From positions 953,363 to 1,017,362 of the forward strand of contig VXAU01002235.1 in NCBI GenBank assembly GCA_013399695.1: a stretch of 64,000 nucleotides of DNA. The letters are read 5' to 3'. The stretch comes from Formicarius rufipectus (Eukaryota > Chordata > Aves > Passeriformes > Formicariidae). Each line of letters opens with the position of its first letter. The first letter of the stretch is position 1. The position numbers were made by a program, and so were the translations under genes. Under the pieces are notes generated by a model. It was given only the letters and a program-made list of their open reading frames with translations, ran no database searches and was not told the origin of the DNA. Shown here piece after piece: positions 21,261 to 32,539 of the stretch.

Positions 21261-22305
21261 CTCAAAATAATGTTGCTCAGGCACAGGTGGGCAGAGGGAG
21301 CACAGGAGTCTTCCTGCTGGTTATTACTTCAAATACTCATGCTTCCTCTTATACCCAAAGGTGCATTTCTTCCCTCTCAGGGTTCTTCCCACGTTTTCCT
21401 TTCAGCTTCCCCCTTTCACTTCCAGGACATCCCTTTGTTCCCTGGTCGGGTCATTCTTTATGTAAGCTCGACCCTTCCTGCAGGGTCAGATTTCCCCTCC
21501 ATGGATGACAGCAGTGACATTCCAGTGCTCATCTGTATCCCAGTGATTCCTGGCTAGTTCAGGCGTTGGGATTCCCAGGATCAGCAGGGACAGGTGGGAT
21601 GTGAGTGGAGAACTGGCTGGAGCACTGAGCCAGCCTAGGACAGTGCAGGACTGTGTTCCCCAAGTCCAGAAATCACTAAATGTGGGTTTGAGAGAAGCCA
21701 AGTAGGAAATTCCACTTGGAGGCTGGAGTAGAGGTAATCCAGGAATTATTCCTGGTGCAGTGTGGGAGGTGAGGTCTGTCTGAGGAGAAGCGCCCAGGGA
21801 CAGGCTGTGAAGGCTCCACCAGAGACCTGGAGCTCTGAACTGCAGCCAGGGCTTTGCAAACACATTGCCCAGGTGAAAAGCACAGGCCAGGGCAGTGGGG
21901 TTTGCTTTCCCTGTTGGCAGGAATTCCCTTGGTTCCAAGCCCCAACCTTGAGCTCATGGGCGCACCTTTGGTCCAGGCTCCAAGGGCACCTCAGATCTGC
22001 CAAAACCTCATGTGTTGGTTGGGTTCTTGTTCCCCTGGTGGGGCTGCAGTGAGCAGGAAAGGTTTGACACTGTCTATCTCAGCCCCAAATGGCCCCAGGA
22101 ACATCCAGGCACTTCACAGTCCCCCAGCACAGGCACGTGAGGGGTTAAGGAAATGGGAACTGATTAATTCCATGGTGAGGGTCCTTCTCTGGCCCTGGTG
22201 CTGCCACATCTGGAAGGGTCACAGCATCAAGGCAGAACTGCAGCACTGAGGAAAGGGTCTGTTTCCACTAACCATTTCTGCTACTTCTTACACTAAGTAC
22301 TTCCT
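21261..22305. other. Intergenic, nothing recognised
   Basis: GC-moderate. It gives many overlapping short frames on both strands, none with protein-like composition or splice context that I trust. Confidence 0.45.
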
Positions 22306-22570
22306 AAAAAAGGCACGGGATAATGTTTCACTGTGGCTGCCGTTAGATTTACGGGGATCCCATTTGCTCCAGCCCTTGGATTCACTCAGCCCGGGACAAG
22401 ATTAAAACCAACCCTTCAATTTCCTTTTTTCTTTAGGAAATTAACTGTGGCTTTTCTGCTAATGAAAGTCCAGAGACACTAAACTTATTCAGGCTCTCTG
22501 CTGGCTCTGTGTGTGTTTGATGTGTCTTCGAGGTGCACCTGAAGGAAACAAGAAAGTTAAGGCAGCCATT
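22306..22570. promoter_or_regulatory. Candidate conserved non-coding element (weak)
   Basis: This holds GGGATAATGTTTCACTGTGG, GCCGTTAGATTTACGGGGAT and TAGGAAATTAACTGTGGC, with several CpGs in a CpG-poor setting and no repeat signature. AACTGTGGC resembles a RUNX site. Confidence 0.3.
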
Positions 22571-25019
22571 GGCAATTAGCACTGAACATTATTCTCTGCC
22601 TTTTATAAATGCCTGTGCGTATAAGGAAGTCAGAGGCAGGGTTTGGAATTGTCTCTTTGGGAAATGTTCAGTCTTTTCTGTTTGAAAATAGGACCAAGAA
22701 AAAGGCAGTGAACACTTTCCATGAAGCAAAAAATATTCTGGCTCGTAGTCATAGATGTTTTCTGTAGCTATAGACCTGATCCTGTGACACTGAAACACTG
22801 AAAAATCTGTTTCCCTGCAGTTTCAATTTTGTTTCTTCACATTGTGCAACACTAAATCAAAGATGTGATTTCAAAAGAAAATTTGAATCTTCTCCTATGG
22901 AAATTTTTCTTAAAAACTGTGTTTGTAATTAGCATTACTCGAGAAGAGATTTTCTTTACAAACTGTTCTGCTGCTGATGCCATAAGACATTCCAGGGAAA
23001 GAACTTCCCTGTGATACTCCTTGAGCAGCTGTCTTGGGTCAGGACAGGGCAGTCAGTCAGGATGATTCAGAGTAATGGGACAAGATAGTTATACTCTTCC
23101 CATCAGCAGATTTAGTTAGGCATTTTCTGACAAAAAGGGTTTTCACTGCAAAGTGCTGGTTCAGCCAAAATTATTTTTCTTCCATCTCATTCCCAGAAAA
23201 CAGTACCTTCTTTGTTTCTTTCTGCTGCTGGAGAATCTGGGCCTCTGGGATCAACGGTTCCAGTGCTGTCCCAACACAAGCATTTTCCTCCCTTTGGAAA
23301 ATATGAAGCCTTCCAGGTAGTCTGGAGAACTGGACACCATGAAAATCCCCAGGGAGGCAAGTGAGCTCTGACTCTGGGATCCAACCGAGCTCTGGTTTGG
23401 GCTCGGTTTGCAAAGACCTTGCCAAAAGAAGGGAGTTTTTTGTTTGTTTATTTTTCATCAGTATCTGAAAGGATGGGATTAGGTAAAGAGAATTCCCAGT
23501 CAATGGACTCACTGTGCCTTACTGATAGTTAAAACTGGAAGGAAGACATCACCAGGCCCTTGGAATTAGGTGCATTTTTAGGTTTTGAAACACACTTCCA
23601 GTCCATTTTGTTGAGATGAACTAAAGTGATGCTGCTGGCTCTCCAATTCTTGTTAGTGTAGAGGTTCCCCCCATTCTGAACACACGGTTGAAGTGCTGTG
23701 AGGAATAACCAATGTCCTGGGAACTACCTGATAAATGCTTCTTTCAAAAGAAAGATTTTTTTTTTCCAAACTCCTTAATACCTTCCTCATCTGAAGGACA
23801 ATTTTTCTCCTCTATAATCACTGTGTTAAAATTTAATTCCAAGTATTAATATCACATACTTAATGGCAACCTGCACATTATTCTGAACATATCTGCCCTG
23901 CAAAAGAACTCTGTGGGCAGGACAAGGTTTAACTCTTCCTAGGCCCTGCAAGCAGGGAATGTGTCCTCTTCCTTCGTGTGCTGGGATTCTTTCTGTTCTG
24001 CAAAGTGTTTCTTTTGAGCTCATTTTAGTAGGGAAACTTAGATGGCAAGATGGAGAGGGTGAAGCTGCTGTGAGGGGGAGGGTCTTACTGAGATGTCAGT
24101 GTTAAATCATGGCAGGGGGAGGATGAGGAAGGTCAGACCATTCCTGGTTTTCTTGGCCCACAGAACAGTGTGGTTGTTACCTGTCCCTGCAGCCTGCCTG
24201 CCCTGGGTTGTGTCTCTGGGTGCTCTGTGTAGACTCCGGAGTGTGGAAAAGCACTTTGCCACCCTTCTGCTTGTGTTGTGCACCTTCCTGTGCTTCTCCA
24301 GTGAGTGGATACTCAAGATTGTGTGTTTTCCTCTTTCTGGACATTGTCCAGTTTCGCCAAAGAGCCTTAAAAATGGACTTAGCCCCTAATTTATGAGATC
24401 GGCTTAAAACCACAAGATTAGTCTTGAAAGGAATTGTTTTATATTTTGGATTTTGAGGGTTTATATTTCTAATACTCAAGTTGTGGTCCATAATGCGAGA
24501 GGTAGCAACTTGCTGTAAAGGAAAACTCAATTAGCCTGTGGAAACAGACAGGCAAAAGCTCTGGCTCGATAAAGTGCTGAAACTCAGGACAAAATCTGTG
24601 TGGCTGATAAAGCAAAAAAACCCTCAGGTCTGCTTAGAGGAAAGAACACAGGGAACAGATATTTCCTTGCAGGTTCGGTTCCGTGGGAGCCTGACTGGCT
24701 TGTGTGAGTGTGTTCTGAGGAGCTAAAAATGGTAAGAATCAGTTCTTTCACAATGTGCTTTTAATAGAATCACTAGGTAAAACATTCTCACCTGGAAAGG
24801 AGTCTGTGCTGAGGCAGAGGGAGGGGAAAGAAATGAGAGAAAGAAAATAAAGCAACAGGCAGTGGGTGGCAAAAGGGGGCGAGGGACACAGTGGTGAGTG
24901 TGAAGGATGACTTGGAAAGGAGAGGGATGCTATTGAGGAACAGCAGTAGGAAGGAAAAGGGGGGCTGAGGGGAAAAGCAGGAGACATGGTAAGTTAAGTA
25001 AATTCACATTTATTTCTGC
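22571..25019. other. Intergenic, nothing recognised
   Basis: No supported gene or named repeat in 2.4 kb. A purine-rich stretch (GAGGGGAAAGAAATGAGAGA and following) lies at 24800-24975. Confidence 0.45.
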
Positions 25020-25400
25020 AAGAATTTGCTCCAAACGCTCTTCCTGCCCTCGCCGAGCAGGGGGTGTTTGGACTCCCTCCACCCCGGGAACAGAACGGCT
25101 CTGTTGGAGCGCGGGGTGAGGCTCCGGTCACGGGCACAGCCCGAGCTCCCCGCGCTCCACCCGGGCACCACCGGGGAGGAGCCAGCGCAGCACAGGGAGC
25201 CCCTCTAAGGGCTCCCTCTGGTGCCCCTGGGCTGTGCTGGGAACCCCAACTCTTCCCCAAAACCCCCCGTGGCCTCCCGGGATGCTGCAGTCACCGTGAG
25301 GTTTATGAGCAGCGCCCCGACGGTGCTTAAGTGCGTAAAGGACAAGTGAGAGCACCGAGCTGAGCCCCCCCCCTGCTCTGCCGGGGATGCGCTCGGAGGT
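25020..25400. promoter_or_regulatory. CpG-rich island without a recognised gene
   Basis: About two dozen CpGs fall in 380 bp (GGAGCGCGGGGTGAGG, CCCCGCGCTCCACCCGGGCA, GCAGCGCCCCGACGG). Overlapping frames up to 88 codons exist on both strands but look like GC artefacts. It may be an orphan promoter. Confidence 0.5.
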
Positions 25401-28400
25401 GGGTCCTGAGCATCAGTGCCAACGAAAAGCTTTTCAGCACCAGGGAGGACAACTGGTTTTCACCCCGAGCTCCCCTCCCTGTTGCCCGCACACCAGACAG
25501 CAGATACGTTCCAGCTTCCTGGGACTATTGTTTTGATCAAGTGAGAGCTGAAGGGAGCAGTGGGAGATGTTGTCAGGGAGCTGGTGGTGAAGGTTTTCAA
25601 GTGTGTGTTGTGGTGAGAAGGCCTTGGGCATCTGCAGAGTAACTGTGGAGATGTTACTGCACAGCCCTGAGGTGGCTTCTTGGCACTCAGATCCCTCTGT
25701 TTTAATGAGGATTTACCATTTCCTATGGAATCCTGCATGATCTCAGCTTGTGGGGCTTCTCCAGACAAAAGCTGTAGAACTTTAAAGATATCTGTTGTAT
25801 TATATCTGCTATGGACTCCAGTCATGGATGTTTTGCATGGCAGTTGCTGTTGGCACATTCCACAGGCAAACACAATTAGCAGCAGATATATGTATATATA
25901 CATTACAGTATTTCTTAGCATAACTGGCATGGTTGTTCTGGGTCAGTCTCATTAGTCTCTTATTCATAAGTGTAAGATCTTCTTTGCTTCCAAAATAGGT
26001 TTTATAATGGTCTTCAAGAAAGAATGGGTCCACTTTGTGTGTCTTTTAAAAAATACATTTTGCTACTATACACCCTTCAGTATTTTATGCAGGAGAACTG
26101 TAATTTTAAATAAATCTTAGAGATTTTATTTGAAACCCCCAGCAGAATTTATTTGGCTTCATCACCTGAAGAGAAAGGCTTTTACAGGTAAATACTGAAT
26201 TGCTTTCTGAGGTGGGGAACATCTTTCTCACTATGTGGGCTGGAGGGGAATATTTCAGGTATCCCAGCATGACTGGCCAATGGTCTGACAATTGAGCAAA
26301 CCTAATATTCCATCCAGTCCAAGTCTTGGTTCCTGTAGGTAACTCCCCCTTCCAATAGGCAGCTCCTCTCTTTGGGATGCATTTTTGGGCAGGTGCTCTC
26401 ACCCTTTATCTCTGGCATTGGCAGTGATGCCAAGCCAAGAGTTTCCTAGGACAAGGTCAGTCCCTCTGTGAGAGCACTAGAACCAGGGAAAAGATTTTAA
26501 GAATATGATGGAGGGGATTTTAGGATATTCTTTGGTGTTGATGTCTCATGTTTGAGGTTTTTTATGGAAGGGCTGTTGATTTATCCAAGTTTCCCACTGA
26601 CAGAAGCGACTCTAGCCAGGGTGCTCTAAATGACTAATAGGAAATTAGGGCTTGCTACCTAAATTTCATTGACTAATTATCAGTTACTAAAGGTGGAGGA
26701 GGCTGAAACAAGGGGTGCTTCTTATGCCAGTCATCTGGAAAGTTTCTGGTGAGCCCTGAAGCCCTGACGGTAACACAGAGCTTCCAGCTGGATGACATTT
26801 TACACAAGTTTAGAGTGTCCTGCAAGATGTTCTCCAATTAGTCATCATCACTCACAATGTGTTTTACATATTAGCACACAGTTTACAGTCAGGCAGAGGA
26901 ATACAATTGCAGTGCAGCTGCTCACAGTGAGACACAAAGGTTATGGCTCTGTGTACATAAGCAAGCTGTGAAAGTTCCAGCCATCCAGCTCCTTCACCCT
27001 CTTGTGCTTTTAAAAGCCAACAGAAGCAGAAACAAATAGTGAGTTCGCCTCTCATTTCAGCCCTGGAAAAACATTTGAAAGCATGGAGCGAAAGGAGGGA
27101 TTTTGTTTTTCTAATTTGATTCCCATTGCTGCAGCTGCAGCCAAAACCTTTGGATTCTGGAAAAAGTTCAGAAAGTGCTGCTTTTTGGAAGAGGTCGTGT
27201 TTATTGGAAAATTACATCTTGCCCAGTAAAAACTGACAGTGTAAGTACTCTAGTCTATTAAAAGCTACAGAAGACACAGTTAAGGGTTTATTTAATGACT
27301 GCTGCAGATGGGCTTTGGGAACTTGGAGCCTGACATTGGCATTCTGGGTTTGAGATTGTGTTCTGGAAGCACAGAAACCATCCCTGTGTTATTAGTGACC
27401 CCTCTCACCCACCCTCATGGTTAAACTTGAACTAACTGGCACAAGTAGGCTCTGCCTAGGAACTGGTAACAAGTTTTTCCTGAAGAAAAAGGTATTGGAG
27501 GTCAACACAACAGCTTAGTGAGAACAGTGAGACACCACGACTGAGGAAGCCCAAAGCTGGCAGAGCTGGGATCCTGTTTTGGAAGTAGACTCTGTCTCAG
27601 ACTGGGGCATGACCCCATGAAGTTTCCTGGAATTCTTTGGATTAGGGAACAAAATTGTGTCGTGGAAAGGGAGTAACCACTGCTTCAGAGATGTTAGATC
27701 TGACCTAAACTCCATCAGAATGTCATGAGCTATCAGCAGTCTTGGAAATGAGCCCTTAAGTCATAAGTCATCCCTGTTGGAGCTCCCTATGGAGGAGCCA
27801 GTACACAACTTAACTTGCACAACTTAACCTGAAGCTCTAAGGAAGGCAGGTCTGTTTCTCGTACTGTTCTGCCCATGAGGAAGGGAACAGCCTCCCCTTG
27901 GCTCAGGGAATGCTCCCATTCCTTTTCCACCAGGTGCCAGGTCTCTGCAGACCATTAGAAAGCCCAGGTACGGCAGGACAGGTCAGGTGGGTTTGTGTGG
28001 CCTTTGTGTCTTGCAAACATCCTGCATGGGCTGTCTGCAATTCTACTCAGCCACAATTCTCTGTGAAAATGGATAAGCCTTGAGCCACTGGATGCCTCTG
28101 CAGCTGTGTCAGATGTTTGTGTTCAGCCCAACTCTGCTGATGTCCTCCTTCAGTTCCATCTGCTGCAGTGGTGCCCACTGCCTTTGGGCTTTGCACCCTC
28201 TGACAGGCTGATTGCCTGTGGTTTGTCTGGTGAGTTCTTGTGTCAGGGAAGTGTTACAAAACTTAGTGTCATGTTTTGTCTCTGGGGTTTGTTGGCTGGA
28301 GACTGAATGAGAATCCAGGTCCCCATGCAGGTTCTGCTCCCTGTCTCTGTGACTGACATGGTGTTGGGTCACCTGTGACCATCTAGAAGCCAGGCTCTCC

Positions 28401-28533
28401 CAGGGATTTTTTTCTTCTCACTTACTTCACTGGCTCTTGAGGCCTGGATAGAGTGGATAGAGACTTCCTGTGCTTTTGAGAGGAGCTGCCTTTTCCTGAG
28501 CATCAATTGCAGTTTTACTACAGCCAGCAGGAA
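25401..28533. other. Intergenic, nothing recognised
   Basis: 3.1 kb with no supported exon or repeat. A short (TA) run lies at 25889-25900. Frames of up to 156 codons overlapping on the minus strand at 25460-25930 show no domain. Confidence 0.45.
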
Positions 28534-28548
28534 GTGTGTGTGTGTGTA
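28534..28548. repeat. (GT)n microsatellite, short
   Basis: GTGTGTGTGTGTGTA, seven uninterrupted GT units. Confidence 0.85.
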
Positions 28549-29262
28549 TGTAAAGATCTTAATGTCGCAGCTGTTTAGAACCAATTCAGTATAATTCAGT
28601 TTTACAAGCACTGTTAGGCTAAATCCAAATCAACATTGCTTTCAGCAAAATGCAGTTATAATTCTTTTGGCCTGCTAGCAGAGTGTGTGTTGCCATATTT
28701 GTCTTTCAGAAGCAAAATAAAATATGACATTTACTGACAGCCTGTTTCAAAAGTGGAATGGGCTGATCTCGGTTATGTGCGGGGGCTCTGGAGCCAAAAC
28801 ATGATTGCTCCTGATTCCACGGGTAGAGCTGCCACCAGAACGTGACCTCTACATGGAGGAAAACTCCTCTAAGAGGAGGGGCTGTGGTCTTTTGTAAGGA
28901 GATGATGATGTTTCTCGCAGGAGTGGTATTTTCAGCTAATATGATGGAGTGAATTTTGAAATCCCTTCAGGAGACTTTCTGGGAGCTGACACTGAGGTCA
29001 CTCAGGGTGTCAGTGCTCAGCTCAAAGCACCTTCTTTTTTAATCTTCTGTGCTGGGGTCACACTACATTACCAACCCGAGAAGTCTCAAAGGCAACTGTA
29101 ATTTGAATAGTTTCAAAACCGGTAACTGGAGAAATCCAGGTTAGTGGTGTGTGGAATATTGTGAGGCTCCCAGGACATCCCCAAAGAGCATCCATCAGAT
29201 CCTCAGATGCTGAGTATTCACTGGTTGCTCAGCATCACTGTTTGTTTGCTGTGGGCAAATGG
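28549..29262. other. Intergenic, nothing recognised
   Basis: No supported gene, RNA gene or repeat. Confidence 0.45.
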
Positions 29263-29419
29263 GATCGTGGAATGGTTTGGGTTGGAAGGGATCTTAAAGC
29301 TCATCTCATTCACACTCCCTGCCATGGGCAGGGACATCTTCCCCTATCCCAGGCTGCTCCAAGCCCCATCCAACCTGGCCTTGGACACTTTCAGGGATGG
29401 GGCATCTCCAGGGGCTGAG
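29263..29419 (-). mobile_element. CR1 LINE 3' fragment
   Basis: Plus-strand GATCGTGGAATGGTTTGGGT, CTGCCATGGGCAGGGACATC and CCATCCAACCTGGCCTTGGA are the reverse complement of a CR1 3' UTR. About 157 bp, relatively well preserved. Confidence 0.92.
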
Positions 29420-31660
29420 TTACTCAGCTATTGAAGGAGTTTATTCTCCATTGGAAATTGCCTTGTTAGCCCACATACTTGAACACCATCTTGTAGATCT
29501 GTTTCCCTCCCCAACATTAAGCCTGGGAAAAAATAGGAGAAACCAGATGTGCACGTGCACACAATTATATTCTCTGTCCCTCCTTCCTCTTCCCATCCAT
29601 CCCATTGGGTGTCCACCTCTTTGGAGTCTGGACTTTCTCCCACCCATAACCCTTTCCCCTCTGAGCAGGTGCCCTTTGCCACCCCCACTGTAGGTCATCA
29701 GTATTTGGGCAAGTGAACAACATTGGACAACGTTGGCTGCTCTCCTTCCATCATTCTGAACCTCTTCAAACCTGGTTACATTACTTCAGTGATAAATAGT
29801 CCTAATAAATTCTTTAATAGTATGAAGATAGGTTATTACTCATCCCAGCCAGGCTGTGAGAAGATCATAAATCCGGAATAAAACCCATTCGGTTGGTTGG
29901 AGAATCCAAAGCTTCCCTGTTTAGAAGGATTCATTTCCACCAACCCCCTCAGTTAATCATTCTCCAAGTCCTCACGAATATCACAGGCAAAGGAGAAGAA
30001 TGACCTATTCTTGCTGTGCCGTGAAGTGAGTGTGTTGTGTGATGAGTTTTCACTTCTCAGCTCATGTGGGAGAGATCCAGCAGCAAACCAGAGGCTGCAG
30101 TGTGGAGTTTCCTGCTGACTGTGCTTTCTGGGCCAAAAGGAGGCACTAAGATGTTCAAAGATCATATAACAACCCAGGAAAGAGAATAGAAACATCCAGG
30201 ATCACATCTGCTTACATAGGTGTGTATTGAGGAATCTTCTCTTTATAAAATCCATGTTAGTTGTACAAACTTCAAAAATACTGCACCAAACCACCTCCAT
30301 CCCTCTACTAGTTAGACTTAAACACCGTGATTGAATTATTTTATGAATTTATCATTCTAAACTTGGAAGGAGGGATTTTCAAGGGTGACTCTCAACTGCA
30401 GAAGCAAAAACATCTTTGTTATTGAAGGGTGAGATTTTCAGGCACTTATTAAAGGTGTCTTTTGAAAGACAATGAAATTATGAGAAATGAGTCATGTGGA
30501 TTTCCGTGCTGGAAAAAAAACCAAAACCAAATCAACACTGAAGGAAAGCACATACTGTATTTCCATCCTAAGGAAATACCAGGAGAACTTAAACCATAGT
30601 GTCACCATGCTTCACACAGGAGGAGCTGAAATAGCCATAGTATCTACTCATGGCTGATTCCTTGAGGCTCTAACTAGGAGTTTGCTATGGCTCTACAAGG
30701 GGAGCTGCCACTAACTAGAGCCCAGTTCATGAGATAGTGCTGGCCAAAAATTCATTATCCAGATGTGCAAGTTATTACTTCTTCCTAAAAAATGCCAGCT
30801 TTCCTTATGGGAAAGACATCTGACCAATTCTTAACTTGGATTGTGTTTTGGAAAAATGCTTTGAGTTTGTCAAAATACATTGTTTTGAAATTTTAAAGAA
30901 TGTAATTTTCATCTTTCTGGTTTAAATGACTTTTTGCTTTCAGACTTCAGTGAATAGGAGATGCTTTAAAAATGTTCAAAAATTAACATTTCTCCAAAGA
31001 GAAAGGAAAAAAAACATGAGAAATTACTACTGTCTTTAAGTAACTGATTATCCTTGATGGTTGTGATGCTGCATTCTTTGGCTAGAGAAAGGTGAGACTT
31101 CAACTACTGTCCACCTTGGATGAGAAAGGGGCAGGTTAGTTGTTCCAGATTTGAGCTGTGTTTAATTTGGTGACATGAAAATCTGTTCCAGCTTCTGGTT
31201 ACTGGCAGTGCTTGGTGGTTTTGGTGCTTGTAGCCCAAATTGTAGAACCACCAGTGATTACAGAGACCGTGTGACCTCACCTGTCTTCCCTTCCCTGGCC
31301 CATCATCAGGTAGCTCAGCACTGATGCATCTGCTCTGCCATGTCAGAAAACTCTTCTCTTGTGTGACTTTTGTACTGTTTGGAAAGGAAAAGGAGGATGG
31401 GAGAGTCATTCTGGGATGTGTGTGCTGGTGCTCCAAGAAATCCAGAGTGACCTTTGGGGATGGAAAGAAGGCTGGTGCTGGGCAGTTGTTCTCGGGGCTT
31501 ACAGAGAGGTTCAAATGAACGTGTTCAGGAGAGCCACCACCACTATTGATTCATGCCCACAGCTTTGACTCAAAGCAAGCAATAAATCACAGCCCTGGAG
31601 GAACACAGAAGCCATTGCCTCAGACTCTGCAAGTCATGAGAAGGAAGTATTAAAAAAAAA
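29420..31660. other. Intergenic, nothing recognised
   Basis: A perfect 14-bp palindrome with an E-box core (TGTGCACGTGCACA, 29548-29561) is the only notable word. Confidence 0.45.
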
Positions 31661-31679
31661 ATAAAAAAGGAAGAGAAAG

Positions 31680-32530
31680 AAAATTGACTATTTTTAATAA
31701 ATTGTTTGAGCTTCAGCATTAGCGGGCGAGGCTTTGCCTGGGGATTAGGAGCCCGCTTGGGAACCAGCGAGCACTATCTTTGCCTTCACATAACCTCATT
31801 AGAGTCTGTAATGTCAAACACATTCTCCAGCAGGGCTCCTGGGCTGTGTGTCCCTGTGCCTTCCTCCCCAGGAAGGAGCCCATCTCCCAAACATCTCTGG
31901 GAAGCCCTTGTAGGGAACGTCAGCGATCCCCTCTTAGCTGTTATTGTCTGTGCCTCCAGATAGCTAAGCAGGTATACCCTGAAGTCCAAGATAAACAGTG
32001 CCCTGGCCCCTCATTTATTGCAGATAGCAGCCCATGAAGCCCAGCTCTGTGCTGGCTATCGTGCCCTCTATCGCCTCCTTGCAAAATGTAATCCAGAAAA
32101 TGCTTTCATGGTAACCTTAGACAGCGGCGAGCGGCGATAACATCTCGAGGCCCCCGTGACAGACAGGAACTCGCAAGCATGGAGTTAATAATGCAAACTT
32201 TCAAAAAATGAAACTGGCAGAAGGAGCCGAGGAGGGGAATAAAAGGGGCCGGTGTGGCTGTAATTGGGACCATGTGAGCTTCCTTAGAGAGGGATTAAGG
32301 CAAAGAGACAGGCCTCGCCCGCGAAGATTAGTTTCAATTAGACGGGCTGGAGGCGAAAGTCAGGACTTGGTGAAAGATTAAAACAAGAAGGGAGAAAGTT
32401 TCCATTGCTTTTGCTCCAGGCCTGCACAAGAGGGTTCAGTGAGATCATGCTAATTGAAGGCAAAGCTTGCATGGAAGTTCGGAAGAACTCGCATTAATTG
32501 ATTCGATGCTGCGATTTTTTTTCTTTATCC
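31680..32530. promoter_or_regulatory. Candidate conserved non-coding block
   Basis: Two sub-blocks differ from their surroundings. 31685-31840 includes GCATTAGCGGGCGAGGCTTT and CCTCATTAGAGTCTGTAATG. 32090-32520 includes GGCGAGCGGCGATAACATCT, GGAGTTAATAATGCAAACTT, GGCTGTAATTGGGACCATGT and TCAATTAGACGGGCTGG. CpGs are retained in an otherwise CpG-poor area, TAAT and CAATTA cores recur, and no repeat or exon is seen. Confidence 0.45.
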
Positions 32531-32539
32531 GCAGTGTTC

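Noticed and set aside
29548..29561. Perfect palindrome TGTGCACGTGCACA with an E-box core
   Set aside because: It is isolated, has no other regulatory texture around it, and 14-bp palindromes occur by chance at this scale.
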